A stretch of DNA of 64,000 nt from NCBI GenBank assembly GCA_010672825.2, contig JAAHFU020000001.1, positions 2,418,001 to 2,482,000 of the forward strand. The letters are read 5' to 3'. The notes below the pieces were generated by a model, which saw nothing but the letters and a program-made list of their open reading frames with translations, made no database searches and was not told where the DNA came from. The position numbers were made by a program, and so were the translations under genes. This stretch comes from Leptolyngbya sp. SIO1E4 (GTDB taxonomy: Bacteria; Cyanobacteriota; Cyanobacteriia; Phormidesmidales; Phormidesmidaceae). Shown piece by piece: positions 56,335 through 64,000 of this stretch; the stretch's first letter is position 1, and the number at the start of each line of letters is the position of its first letter.

Positions 56335-56673
56335 TGGAACAATAACCACTGGCTTCCTTGTGGCTTCTCTCCTACGGTGATTACTGGCGTTGCTTAATAT
56401 CGGTTGATTCTCTGGCAATTCCCCTGTGAGCGAGACGCTCACACTGTTTTCGGGTTAGGGCATTCAGATCCGTGCGAGCATCTTGCTCGCGCTTGAACTC
56501 ATCCCCCAAATCAACAATGTCCGATTCCAGTTTTTTCCCTTAATTTGCATTCTAGGGGGCTGAGAATGCCAATTTCCCTCATAATTGGTGCAGGAAGGTA
56601 CAGAGAAGCCTTCTTAAACTGATTGGTTAATGATGGATATGTACGGCAGCCCTAAATCAGGGGGGGGATCATC
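56335..56673. other. Gene-free stretch with 85-bp repeat
   Basis: Contains a GTGAGCG/CGCTCAC hairpin (56425-56441) adjoining the second copy of the 85-bp repeat (56437-56521). No ORF is supported. Confidence 0.6.
56437..56521 (+). repeat. 85-bp dispersed repeat, copy B
   Basis: It starts GCTCACACTGTTTTCG, has the central hairpin GCGAGCATCTTGCTCGC, and ends ATCAACAATGTC. The length equals copy A at 38142-38226, with no gaps in the alignment. Confidence 0.85.
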
Positions 56674-56982
56674 TTGGGCAAGCCAAGTCAGGGACGGCTG
56701 GTTTGGAATCATTCAACCCATCTCCCTGGGTTAATTTCTGTGTTGGAAACATTACTCGTGCAGGAGAGCCAGATCCGAACGGTTACACCAGGCCGTCTCT
56801 CTGCTGTTCGCAGCCATGCGCCTCAGCTCAGGGTGAAGGTGTCTGTCTCTATTCGAGGGGGCTATAAGTTGATTGCCCGTAAGGGAAAATCAGCCCAGGA
56901 AGTTTTTGTGTTGACAACACTAGAGCACGCGCAGCTAGAGAATGCCCTCGAACAGGCAATCAAATCGAGGCGGCATTTGTGA
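56674..56982 (+). CDS. DUF2103 predicted metal-binding protein
   Basis: 102 residues with a TTG start (a G-rich stretch lies ~9 bases before). GRLVWNHSTHLPGLISVLETL at the N-terminus and YKLIARKGKSAQEVFVLTTL near residue 70-88 match DUF2103, a small protein family of cyanobacteria and archaea annotated as metal-binding. The stop overlaps the start of the Trm1 gene by four bases, so the two are translationally coupled. A link to tRNA modification is inferred from this overlap only. Confidence 0.75.
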   Translation: MGKPSQGRLVWNHSTHLPGLISVLETLLVQESQIRTVTPGRLSAVRSHAPQLRVKVSVSIRGGYKLIARKGKSAQEVFVLTTLEHAQLENALEQAIKSRRHL

Positions 56983-58118
56983 CGTTGGATTCAGGTTGGT
57001 ATCAGGAAGGTAAGGCAAGGTTTTACGTTGAAGGAGCCTTTTATCGACCTCACAGTCGGGTCGGCAGGGATTTGGCGGTATTAGCGGCAGCTGTCTATCG
57101 TCGGCAGCGAGGTGAGCTGCGGGTGTTAGATGCCATGACGGGATGCGGAGTACGCCCGTTACGGTATCAGTTAGAGGCAGGGGCCGATTGGGTTTGGGCA
57201 AATGAGGGCAATCCTGAGCTCAAAGATTTGCTGATGATAAATTTGGCTGCAGGGATGCGATCGCGCTCTTACCGCATTACCCACCAGGATGCAAACCAAC
57301 TCTTTTTTACCTGTTATCAGCAGCGGGACTTTTATGACCTGGTAGATATCGATAGTTTTGGCGGGGGGGCGCCCTATATTTCTACAGGGCTTTGGGCTGC
57401 CCGCATTGGGGGGTTGCTATATCTCACTAGCACAGACACCCGTACCACTGGGGGGCATAATCCTGATCACAGTGTCCAGCTCTACGGGGCCTGTGCCCGC
57501 GCCCACCCGGCTAGCCATGAGCAGGGTTTACGCTTACTGATTGGCAGCGCCCTGCAACAGGCTGCCTCGCGAGGGATTGGAGTGCGGCCTGTGTTTTCTC
57601 TGTTTAATGGTCGCGTGCATCGGGTCATGGTGCGCATTGAAGCTGGGGGAATCTGGCCCGCTGAGAAATATGGGTTTCTGGGCTATTGCCATAACTCGGG
57701 AGAATATCAAGTGCTCTCTTGGCGTCAGCTCGGCCGAGCTGCCTGCCCCAGCAGCGGCATACAGTCGCCCTATGTTGCGCCGATTGCCCCTACGGTGAGC
57801 GGCCCCATGTGGCTAGGGGAACTGCATGATTGCGCTATGTTGGCCGAAATGGCGGCCCTGGCGCAAACTTGGGGTTGGCATAAGCGTGTTCAGCTCTTAG
57901 AAATTATGCAGGCTGAAGCCAATATGCCTCCCTACTATTTCACCCTGCCCGAGATTGGTCGTCATGGAAAGATGGATATCCCTAGGCGCGATCTCCTCAT
58001 GATGGTCTTGCGCGATCGAGGTTTCCGTGTCAGCCGTACTCACCTGGATTTCCAGGCCATTAAGACTGATGCCACCATCGCTGACTGTATTGATGCTGCC
58101 ATCGCCTGTATTGCTTAA
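56979..58118 (+). CDS. trm1: tRNA (guanine-26-N2)-dimethyltransferase Trm1
   Basis: 379 residues with a GTG start inside the end of the upstream gene (GTGA overlap). The Rossmann methyltransferase core is visible: VLDAMTGCGVRPLRYQLE as the SAM loop, then DLVDIDSFGGGAPYIS and LLYLTSTDTRTTGGH. The RHS-like C-terminal part (GPMWLGELHDCAMLAEM) is Trm1-specific. Trm1 is mainly archaeal and eukaryotic, and occurs in cyanobacteria as one of few bacterial groups. It methylates G26 (and in some species G27) of tRNAs. Confidence 0.9.
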   Translation: MTLDSGWYQEGKARFYVEGAFYRPHSRVGRDLAVLAAAVYRRQRGELRVLDAMTGCGVRPLRYQLEAGADWVWANEGNPELKDLLMINLAAGMRSRSYRITHQDANQLFFTCYQQRDFYDLVDIDSFGGGAPYISTGLWAARIGGLLYLTSTDTRTTGGHNPDHSVQLYGACARAHPASHEQGLRLLIGSALQQAASRGIGVRPVFSLFNGRVHRVMVRIEAGGIWPAEKYGFLGYCHNSGEYQVLSWRQLGRAACPSSGIQSPYVAPIAPTVSGPMWLGELHDCAMLAEMAALAQTWGWHKRVQLLEIMQAEANMPPYYFTLPEIGRHGKMDIPRRDLLMMVLRDRGFRVSRTHLDFQAIKTDATIADCIDAAIACIA

Positions 58119-58153
58119 TCGTTAGCCTCATCTTTTCCATCCCCCATTTGTTC

Positions 58154-59209
58154 CTAAGGCTGTAGCTTTGCCCCCCGATACCGCATTTGTCGACGTGTCG
58201 CTTTCTGCTTGGCAAAACTGGGCATATCGTTCTGATGCCCCATCAAAATCACGGAGTCCCCTTTGGCAAGATACAGATCATGCCCTGGATGCAAAATGAC
58301 TTCTCCATTAACACGGCGCAGGGCCACAATGATGAATGTCCCTTTTCCAAAAAACTCAATATCACCAATGGTTCCCCCCACTAAAGAATTGTCTGCCGGC
58401 AGTTCCTTGAGTTGAATATCTAATTCCGCCAAGAGTTCGTTTAAGCTGGCATGGCCGTCAGTTTGGGCAAGGAAGTCTACCGCTGAGGGATGGATGATCA
58501 CATGGGCCATGCGAGCAGCGCTAATCGCCGCAGGCAAGACAACATGGTTAGCGCCGGCTAGCCGCAGTTTTTTTTCCGTGGAAGGCAGTTCTCCGCGAGC
58601 CAAGATATTCAGGCTAGGATTCATTTCCCGAGCGGTGAGGGTAATGAAGACATTGGCTGCATCGTCTGGCAATACCGTTGCCAGGGTGCGAGCCTTGTGA
58701 ATTTGTACCGCTTGCAGGTTATGTTCATCCGTAGCATTGCCTAAATACATTAAGTAACCCTGCTCTTGGGCAAATTCCAGCAGCTCGGGGTTATGGTCTA
58801 GCACGATAAAGGGTTGATGTGCTGCTTTTAACTGCCGCGCCACCATTTGCCCAATGCGCCCTAGCCCGCAGATGATGACATGATCCTCTAAAAGCTCAAT
58901 GTCTTTATTCATACGCTTCATGTTAAGAACCCGACGGATCTCGCCCTCGGTAATTAGCTGAATAAACCCTGAAAGGGTGTAGGCTACCGACAATACTCCG
59001 GCAATGATGACCAGAATAGTGAAGAGCTTTAACGCCGTTGACGTCAACGGCTGAACCTCACCATACCCAACGCCAAAAACAGTGATGACGACCATATAAA
59101 TGGCGTCTATCCATGGCCAGCCAGCCAGGACATAGCCAGTCACAGCAACGACAACCGTGAGGGCAAAAATAGATACCCCTATGATGATGTGCCTAAATGG
59201 GGTCTGCAT
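58154..59209 (-). CDS. Potassium channel with RCK (TrkA-N/TrkA-C) domain
   Basis: 351 residues from the ATG at 59209; a TTG at 59251 would add 14. Two membrane helices (~5-30 and ~60-90) flank a pore with VFGVGYGEVQPLT, where GYGE replaces the usual GYGD. The RCK domain begins at ~107 (HVIICGLGRIGQMVARQL, with a GxGxxG nucleotide site) and a TrkA-C domain follows (~270-340). It resembles MthK-like or SynK-like channels that are gated by ligands of the RCK ring. It is convergent with trm1. Confidence 0.85.
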   Translation of the reverse strand: MQTPFRHIIIGVSIFALTVVVAVTGYVLAGWPWIDAIYMVVITVFGVGYGEVQPLTSTALKLFTILVIIAGVLSVAYTLSGFIQLITEGEIRRVLNMKRMNKDIELLEDHVIICGLGRIGQMVARQLKAAHQPFIVLDHNPELLEFAQEQGYLMYLGNATDEHNLQAVQIHKARTLATVLPDDAANVFITLTAREMNPSLNILARGELPSTEKKLRLAGANHVVLPAAISAARMAHVIIHPSAVDFLAQTDGHASLNELLAELDIQLKELPADNSLVGGTIGDIEFFGKGTFIIVALRRVNGEVILHPGHDLYLAKGDSVILMGHQNDMPSFAKQKATRRQMRYRGAKLQP

Positions 59210-59474
59210 AATAACGACTGAAACTGTGTTTACGGTATGCGAAGGTTCCAATCAGAGAACGTGACGGAGGCTACTTACGGGTCGCATCCGGTTTTAACCC
59301 TGGAAGCTAGTGTTTCAGCAGAGTTTTCTCTATCTGAATCTCTAGGCTACTGAACTTTCCGGGTAGTCAAGTTTCATCGGCGTATCATATCTCTGCAACA
59401 GGCGTTTCACACTCGCTGTCTATACTTATAGACATCAGACGAGTAAGGTCCCCTTAGACAGTGGGATTACAACT

Positions 59475-60725
59475 ATGACAGACAGTCTTGACAGTAAGCC
59501 TTCCAGTGCCTCTTCACCTACCCCTAACCGGTGGGCTCAGCGTGCTGGTCAGTCACTCTTTTTGATGCTAGTGGGTGCCGGATTGGCCACTGCGGGGATC
59601 GGGGCATTGCAAGCGACGCAGCCGCGCCTGGCATCACGACCCAGCACCACTACGACGGCAGAGCCTACGGTGGCAGTAAACCCTACGACCGCTGCTGATA
59701 ACCCTATCGCTCCTCCGCCAACAACTTCAAGCTTCGTTGCCCAAATTGTTCAAAATGTAGGGCCAGCGGTAGTTCGGATTGATGCGTCTCGCACCGTGGT
59801 TACCCGCTTGCCTGAGGTGTTTCAAAATCCTGCCCTCCGCCAGTTCTTTAGCAATGTGCCAGAGTCTCAGGAGCGCGTTGAGCAAGGGGTGGGTTCTGGA
59901 TTTATCGTGTCTGAAGATGGCCAAATTTTGACCAATGCCCACGTAGTAGAAGGCTCGGATACGGTACAGGTCACTCTCAAAGATGGGCGCATCTTGGAAG
60001 GACAAGTTGTTGGGACAGATCCCTTCACGGATGTCGCGGTTATCGATATTGAGGCCGAGAATTTGCCGACTGTGACCCTGAGTGATTCTGAGCAGTTACA
60101 GCCAGGGGAATGGGCCATTGCGATCGGAAACCCCCTCGGCCTAGACAATACCGTAACGGTCGGGATTGTTAGTGCAACAGGCCGTTCGAGCGGGCAGGTC
60201 GGCGTTTCTGACAAGCGTGTAGATTTCATTCAAACAGATGCTGCGATTAACCCTGGCAATTCTGGAGGGCCGTTGCTCAACGAACGCGGCGAGGTGATTG
60301 GTATGAACACAGCCATTATCCAGAATGCTCAAGGGATTGGGTTTGCCATCCCCATCAATTCGGTCAAGCGAATTTCTGACCAACTCGCTGCAACTGGGCG
60401 AGTAGAGCATCCCTATCTGGGCATTCGCATGGTGGTGCTGAATGCTCAGACCAAAACGATGATTAACCAGGAAAGCAACCTCAATATTCAAGAAGAGGAA
60501 GGGATCTTAATCATTGAGGTAATGCCGAACTCTCCGGCTGCTAGGGCTGGGCTCAAACCCGGGGATATCTTGCTCAGTGCTAATGGAGAATCTGTCGCAG
60601 AATCCGCAGACGTGCAGCAGAAAGTGGAATCTACGGTGATCGGTGAGGAGTTGCCGCTACAAATTCGTCGGGATGGTCAAGTTCGGACTGTGACGGTGCG
60701 GCCAGAAGCCTTATCGGCCGAATAA
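59475..60725 (+). CDS. HtrA/Deg-family serine protease (second paralog)
   Basis: 416 residues. An N-terminal membrane segment (~27-46) and a Thr/Pro-rich spacer (~52-85) precede the protease domain (~88-285), with the triad H156 (LTNAHVV), D186 (FTDVAVIDI) and S263 (NPGNSGGPL). One PDZ domain (~310-405: [30 protein letters not shown]) completes it. It belongs to the same cyanobacterial HhoA/HhoB/HtrA group as the 33564-34748 protein, with clear divergence between them. It is probably periplasmic. Confidence 0.93.
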   Translation: MTDSLDSKPSSASSPTPNRWAQRAGQSLFLMLVGAGLATAGIGALQATQPRLASRPSTTTTAEPTVAVNPTTAADNPIAPPPTTSSFVAQIVQNVGPAVVRIDASRTVVTRLPEVFQNPALRQFFSNVPESQERVEQGVGSGFIVSEDGQILTNAHVVEGSDTVQVTLKDGRILEGQVVGTDPFTDVAVIDIEAENLPTVTLSDSEQLQPGEWAIAIGNPLGLDNTVTVGIVSATGRSSGQVGVSDKRVDFIQTDAAINPGNSGGPLLNERGEVIGMNTAIIQNAQGIGFAIPINSVKRISDQLAATGRVEHPYLGIRMVVLNAQTKTMINQESNLNIQEEEGILIIEVMPNSPAARAGLKPGDILLSANGESVAESADVQQKVESTVIGEELPLQIRRDGQVRTVTVRPEALSAE

Positions 60726-61139
60726 GCTTACCTGGTAGCAGCCAAGAACCCTAAGCGCGCGTGTGTACAATGAGTCTGCCACTGGTCTGAGAGCGGCACA
60801 GCCTGTGACTGGGTTGGCTGACAAAATGTTAGCGGTGGGTTACAACTGAATCTGCTAGTGCAATGTTTGCATCTACAGGTGCTCAAGATCTCAATATCGT
60901 CGAATTTGCGTCGGCGATCGGGTGATCTCCAGCCTTGCTGCTACTCCCACTCATTAGGTAGGGCTGACAAATCTTTATCAGGCTCAGAGTGCGAGACTCA
61001 GGATGGCAGGTTTTGAGGCGTTAGTTAGGCTTTGGCTGACAGATTAACGTTGTTTTTGGCAGCATTTTGAATGCAGTTAATGCGAACATTGTCATTTAGG
61101 TTCACACTGTAGGCAGAGTTTTAAGCCCCCCAAGATTTC
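60726..61139. other. Gene-free stretch upstream of the metalloprotease
   Basis: About 410 bp between the second HtrA gene and the metalloprotease. No ORF, repeat or strong hairpin is seen. The metalloprotease promoter should lie here. Confidence 0.5.
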
Positions 61140-64000
61140 ATGGTTCGTCAGAGTCGAGTTTTGAAATACCTGGCCATTTGTGTCCTCGGTATCTTCTTCG
61201 CAAGTTTACTATCATTTTCTCTCGGTAACTGGAGCCCTTCAGCTGCCTATGCCCAAATGGACGAGGCGGGGGTAGAACAGTCCGAAGAGAGGCCAACGGA
61301 TGGGGCTGACGAACCTAGAAAACCGACTGGGCTGCGGCCTTTTGAAGAACTCACCAAAGAGCTGGAGAAACAAGAAGGGCTGTTCACAACGTACAGCGAT
61401 CTCCAGAAAGGAAAATCCTACTTAGCATTACGTCCAGAACAACTCAATCAAAATTTTCTGCTGATTGCCACCTTGGAATCTGGTGTGGGGGAGGCTGGGC
61501 TATTTCGGGGTTGGCCAATCAACGATTTGCTGGTGCAATTTCGAGAAGTTCCGGGCGATCGCCTGCAGGTGGTGGTGCCAAATACCTACGTTCGCAACCC
61601 CGAGGGGCAAGACTGGCAACAGCGTTTGTTGGAGAGTTCCTTTAGCGATTCCGTCATTTTCGCGGTCGATATCGTCAGTATTGATCCCGAGTCTCAGGCT
61701 AAGCTCATTGATCTGTCGGGCCTCATGATGGAGCGTGACTTAGCTAATTTGGCGCAAAGGCTAGGCTGGGTTGTCAGTGGCTATAGCCGTAACCAAGAGA
61801 CGTCACGGGTCAATAGCCTCGAGATCTTTCCCCAGAATCTAGAAATTGATACGACTGTGGGGTTTTCGGGGGGGGGGATCCCCACAGATCCGATCGCGGC
61901 CCTCTTCGGGTTTTCTCTGCAGGGGCTGGCCGATGATCGGGGGTTTACCCTGGGAGTTCGATATAGCCTATCGGCTCTGCCAGAGAACAATGGCTATCAG
62001 CCTCGCACCGCCGATGAACGGGTGGGCTACTTTCTGTCTGTATTCCGGGCTCCCCTTAGGGCCGAACAGACCGATCCCTTTGTGCGCTACATCAATCGCT
62101 GGCATTTAGAGAAACAAAATCCGGACGCTGATCTTTCACCGCCGCAGGAGCCGATTGTCTTCTGGATTGAGAACACGGTGCCGCCAGAATATCGGGAAGC
62201 GGTCAAGCAAGGCACACTCCTGTGGAACGAGTCTTTTGAGCAAGCGGGCTTCAAAGACGCTGTTGAAGTGCGGCAAATGCCCGATGATGCGGATTGGGAT
62301 CCTGCCGATGTTCGCTATAACGTGATCCGCTGGTCGGACTCCTTAGCGCCTTGGGCTTTGGGTTTAGGCCCCTCACGGGTGAACCCGCTTACCGGGCAGA
62401 TTCTGGATGCCGATATTGTGATTGACGCCAATACTGTAAGGCTGCTGCAACAGCAGTATCAGACCCGCGGATTAGACCGTTCTCCCCAATCGGAAGTGTA
62501 TTTGCAGCTGTGTGGGCAGCGATCGCAGACCTGGTATTTACAGTGGCTAGCGCTGCAGCAGTTTGGCGAAGCTGGTTTATCCATGGCTCAAACGTTCTCT
62601 GAGGGCTACCTGCCTGATGACCATTGCGCGGGGTATTTAGGCGGGCAACAAACCGCCTTTGGGGCCTTGGCCTTAGCTGTCTTGCCCAATAATTTCACGA
62701 GTACTTCCCTTGATGATTACATTCAGCAGTACTTAATCGCGCTGACGGCCCATGAAGTGGGGCATACCTTAGGGTTACGGCACAATTTTGCGGGTAGCCG
62801 CTTACTGGCGCCAGGGGATCTGAATAATACAGACATTACGCGTGATCGGGGATTAGTCAGCTCAGTAATGGACTATTTTCCTCCGAATATTGCCCCTGCC
62901 GATGTGGAACAAGGAGACTTTTTCCCAACTCGTCTTGGGCCCTACGATGATTGGGCGATTGAATATGGGTATCGAACAGTGCCCTCGAGTCCATTTCAAC
63001 AAGAGGAGCGACGGCTCCTGGATGAAATTCTGGCGCGTAGCGATGCCCCTGAATTAGCCTACGCTACCGACGAAGATATCTTTGACTTTATTGATCCTGA
63101 GGTCAATGCTTGGGACTTGAGTGACAACCCTCTGCAGTTTGCCAGGTGGCAACTGGAAAATGCGCAAACTGTTTGGCAACGGCTCAACCGCCTGTCAGTT
63201 AACCCAGGTGAGGGCTATGGTAGCCTTCGGCGGCGTGTAGATTTGGTATTCAACTATTTCCAGAGCAATACCTGGAAGCTGACGGACTACATTGGTGGAC
63301 AACGCTTCCGCCGGTTAGATCCTTGGGAAACGCGGGATCAAAATCCGTTAGAGCCTATTCCGGTAGAAAAGCAGCGAGAAGCCCTGGAAATTCTGAATCA
63401 GGATGTCTTTGCAGCAGATGCTTTCGAATTTTCTCCACAATTGCTCAATCAGTTACCGCCAGATCGGTGGCTACATTGGGGGGTCTCGTTTGCTGAATCC
63501 CAGCTAGACTACCCGATTTATGAACGGGTCTTAGCGGTCCAGAGCATGGCATTGAGTGACCTGATGCTGTCAGAGCGCCTAGCCCGTGTGAGAGACATGG
63601 AATTTAAAACAGACACCGAGGATGTTTTAACCATTGCGGAGCTGTTTGAGTCTCTCTATCAAACTGTTTGGTCAGAAGTCACCCAGACAGAAGACACAGT
63701 TCCAGAGGTGTCTAGCTTGCGACGCGGGTTGCAGCGCCATCACTTGAATACCTTGTCAAATTTGGTTTTGCGGCGAACCCTTTGGGATGCGCTCTCTGCC
63801 CAAAGTTTTACGGACTTTATGGCGCTGGTGTCTACCTTAGGGGCTCCTGAAGATGCGCGGGTGCTGGCCCGTTACCAACTCCGGCAGATCTCCCAGGATG
63901 TTGAAGACACCTTGTCGCGGTATGGAGGCCGCATGGCCATTACTACCCAAGCCCACCTGGAGGATGTGCGCGATCGCATCGAGCGGGTTCTAGAAGCGCC
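61140..64000 (+). CDS. Zinc-dependent metalloprotease (DUF5117/DUF4953 type), truncated by the window end
   Basis: The reading frame starts at ATG 61140 and stays open to the right edge (953 residues visible). A signal peptide (~10-42, ending AYAQ) marks export. Residues ~70-310 resemble DUF5117 (LFTTYSDLQKGKSYLALRPEQL...NQNFLLIATLESGVG). The catalytic zinc site is HEVGHTLGLRHNF, with H538, E539, H542 and H548, a metzincin-like HExxHxxGxxH. The large extracellular family TldD-unrelated DUF4953 fits the part after it. The substrate is unknown. The C-terminus and any anchor lie outside the window. Confidence 0.85.
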   Translation, partial: MVRQSRVLKYLAICVLGIFFASLLSFSLGNWSPSAAYAQMDEAGVEQSEERPTDGADEPRKPTGLRPFEELTKELEKQEGLFTTYSDLQKGKSYLALRPEQLNQNFLLIATLESGVGEAGLFRGWPINDLLVQFREVPGDRLQVVVPNTYVRNPEGQDWQQRLLESSFSDSVIFAVDIVSIDPESQAKLIDLSGLMMERDLANLAQRLGWVVSGYSRNQETSRVNSLEIFPQNLEIDTTVGFSGGGIPTDPIAALFGFSLQGLADDRGFTLGVRYSLSALPENNGYQPRTADERVGYFLSVFRAPLRAEQTDPFVRYINRWHLEKQNPDADLSPPQEPIVFWIENTVPPEYREAVKQGTLLWNESFEQAGFKDAVEVRQMPDDADWDPADVRYNVIRWSDSLAPWALGLGPSRVNPLTGQILDADIVIDANTVRLLQQQYQTRGLDRSPQSEVYLQLCGQRSQTWYLQWLALQQFGEAGLSMAQTFSEGYLPDDHCAGYLGGQQTAFGALALAVLPNNFTSTSLDDYIQQYLIALTAHEVGHTLGLRHNFAGSRLLAPGDLNNTDITRDRGLVSSVMDYFPPNIAPADVEQGDFFPTRLGPYDDWAIEYGYRTVPSSPFQQEERRLLDEILARSDAPELAYATDEDIFDFIDPEVNAWDLSDNPLQFARWQLENAQTVWQRLNRLSVNPGEGYGSLRRRVDLVFNYFQSNTWKLTDYIGGQRFRRLDPWETRDQNPLEPIPVEKQREALEILNQDVFAADAFEFSPQLLNQLPPDRWLHWGVSFAESQLDYPIYERVLAVQSMALSDLMLSERLARVRDMEFKTDTEDVLTIAELFESLYQTVWSEVTQTEDTVPEVSSLRRGLQRHHLNTLSNLVLRRTLWDALSAQSFTDFMALVSTLGAPEDARVLARYQLRQISQDVEDTLSRYGGRMAITTQAHLEDVRDRIERVLEA

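Overview
The window comes from a cyanobacterium, probably a filamentous one. It carries chlB (dark protochlorophyllide reductase), chlI (Mg-chelatase), a desA-type desaturase, fused-type pntA with pntB, an InrS-like nickel sensor, a Ycf46-like AAA ATPase, an HpsJ-like hormogonium polysaccharide protein, and DUF2808 and DUF2103 proteins. The palindrome GCGATCGC (HIP1), typical of cyanobacterial genomes, recurs throughout (for example 541-548, 1025-1032, 2572-2579). No rRNA, tRNA, CRISPR array, prophage or intact insertion sequence was seen.

Layout. 1-5.7 kb is housekeeping: the end of a precorrin-6A reductase, a GAF/SpoIIE phosphatase, argH, and a glycosyltransferase with TPRs. 5.7-11.9 kb (mostly minus strand) holds desA, then an accessory set: a methyltransferase-like gene, a DUF6492 glycosyltransferase-like gene, and a sedoheptulose-7-phosphate-cyclase-type enzyme with a long extra N-terminal region. 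chlB follows at 12.5-14.0 kb. 15.2-31.0 kb is a surface/secretion island: a TpsB transporter, two small paralogous secreted proteins of unknown family, a large unknown outer-membrane-like protein, and two giant TpsA-type exoproteins, each ending in a CHAT (caspase-like) domain. 31-44.4 kb returns to mixed core genes: nrtS, a double-KTN ion channel, an HtrA protease, a thioredoxin-like lipoprotein, inrS-like, dnaJ-like, SWIM, HpsJ-like, HugZ-like, SRPBCC, SRAP, RRM, chlI-ruvC and a cytochrome c6-like gene. 44.4-50.8 kb contains the conserved minus-strand series rpmH-rnpA-PH-yidC-jag-yceD-ycf46. After a 1.6 kb gene-free stretch come pntAB, clpS, a DUF2103-trm1 pair, a K+ channel, a second HtrA protease, and the start of a large zinc metalloprotease that runs off the window.

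The gaps are as distinctive as the genes. Nine copies of a roughly 96-bp element with TATAGC...GCTATA ends lie between genes. The four best copies have exactly the same length and each carries a perfect four-tract G-quadruplex motif. A second, 85-bp repeat occurs twice, and a 26-bp hairpin repeat twice. The most promising candidates for undescribed biology are the TPS-CHAT island with its small secreted paralogs, the extended sugar-phosphate cyclase cluster, and the G4-bearing dispersed element.
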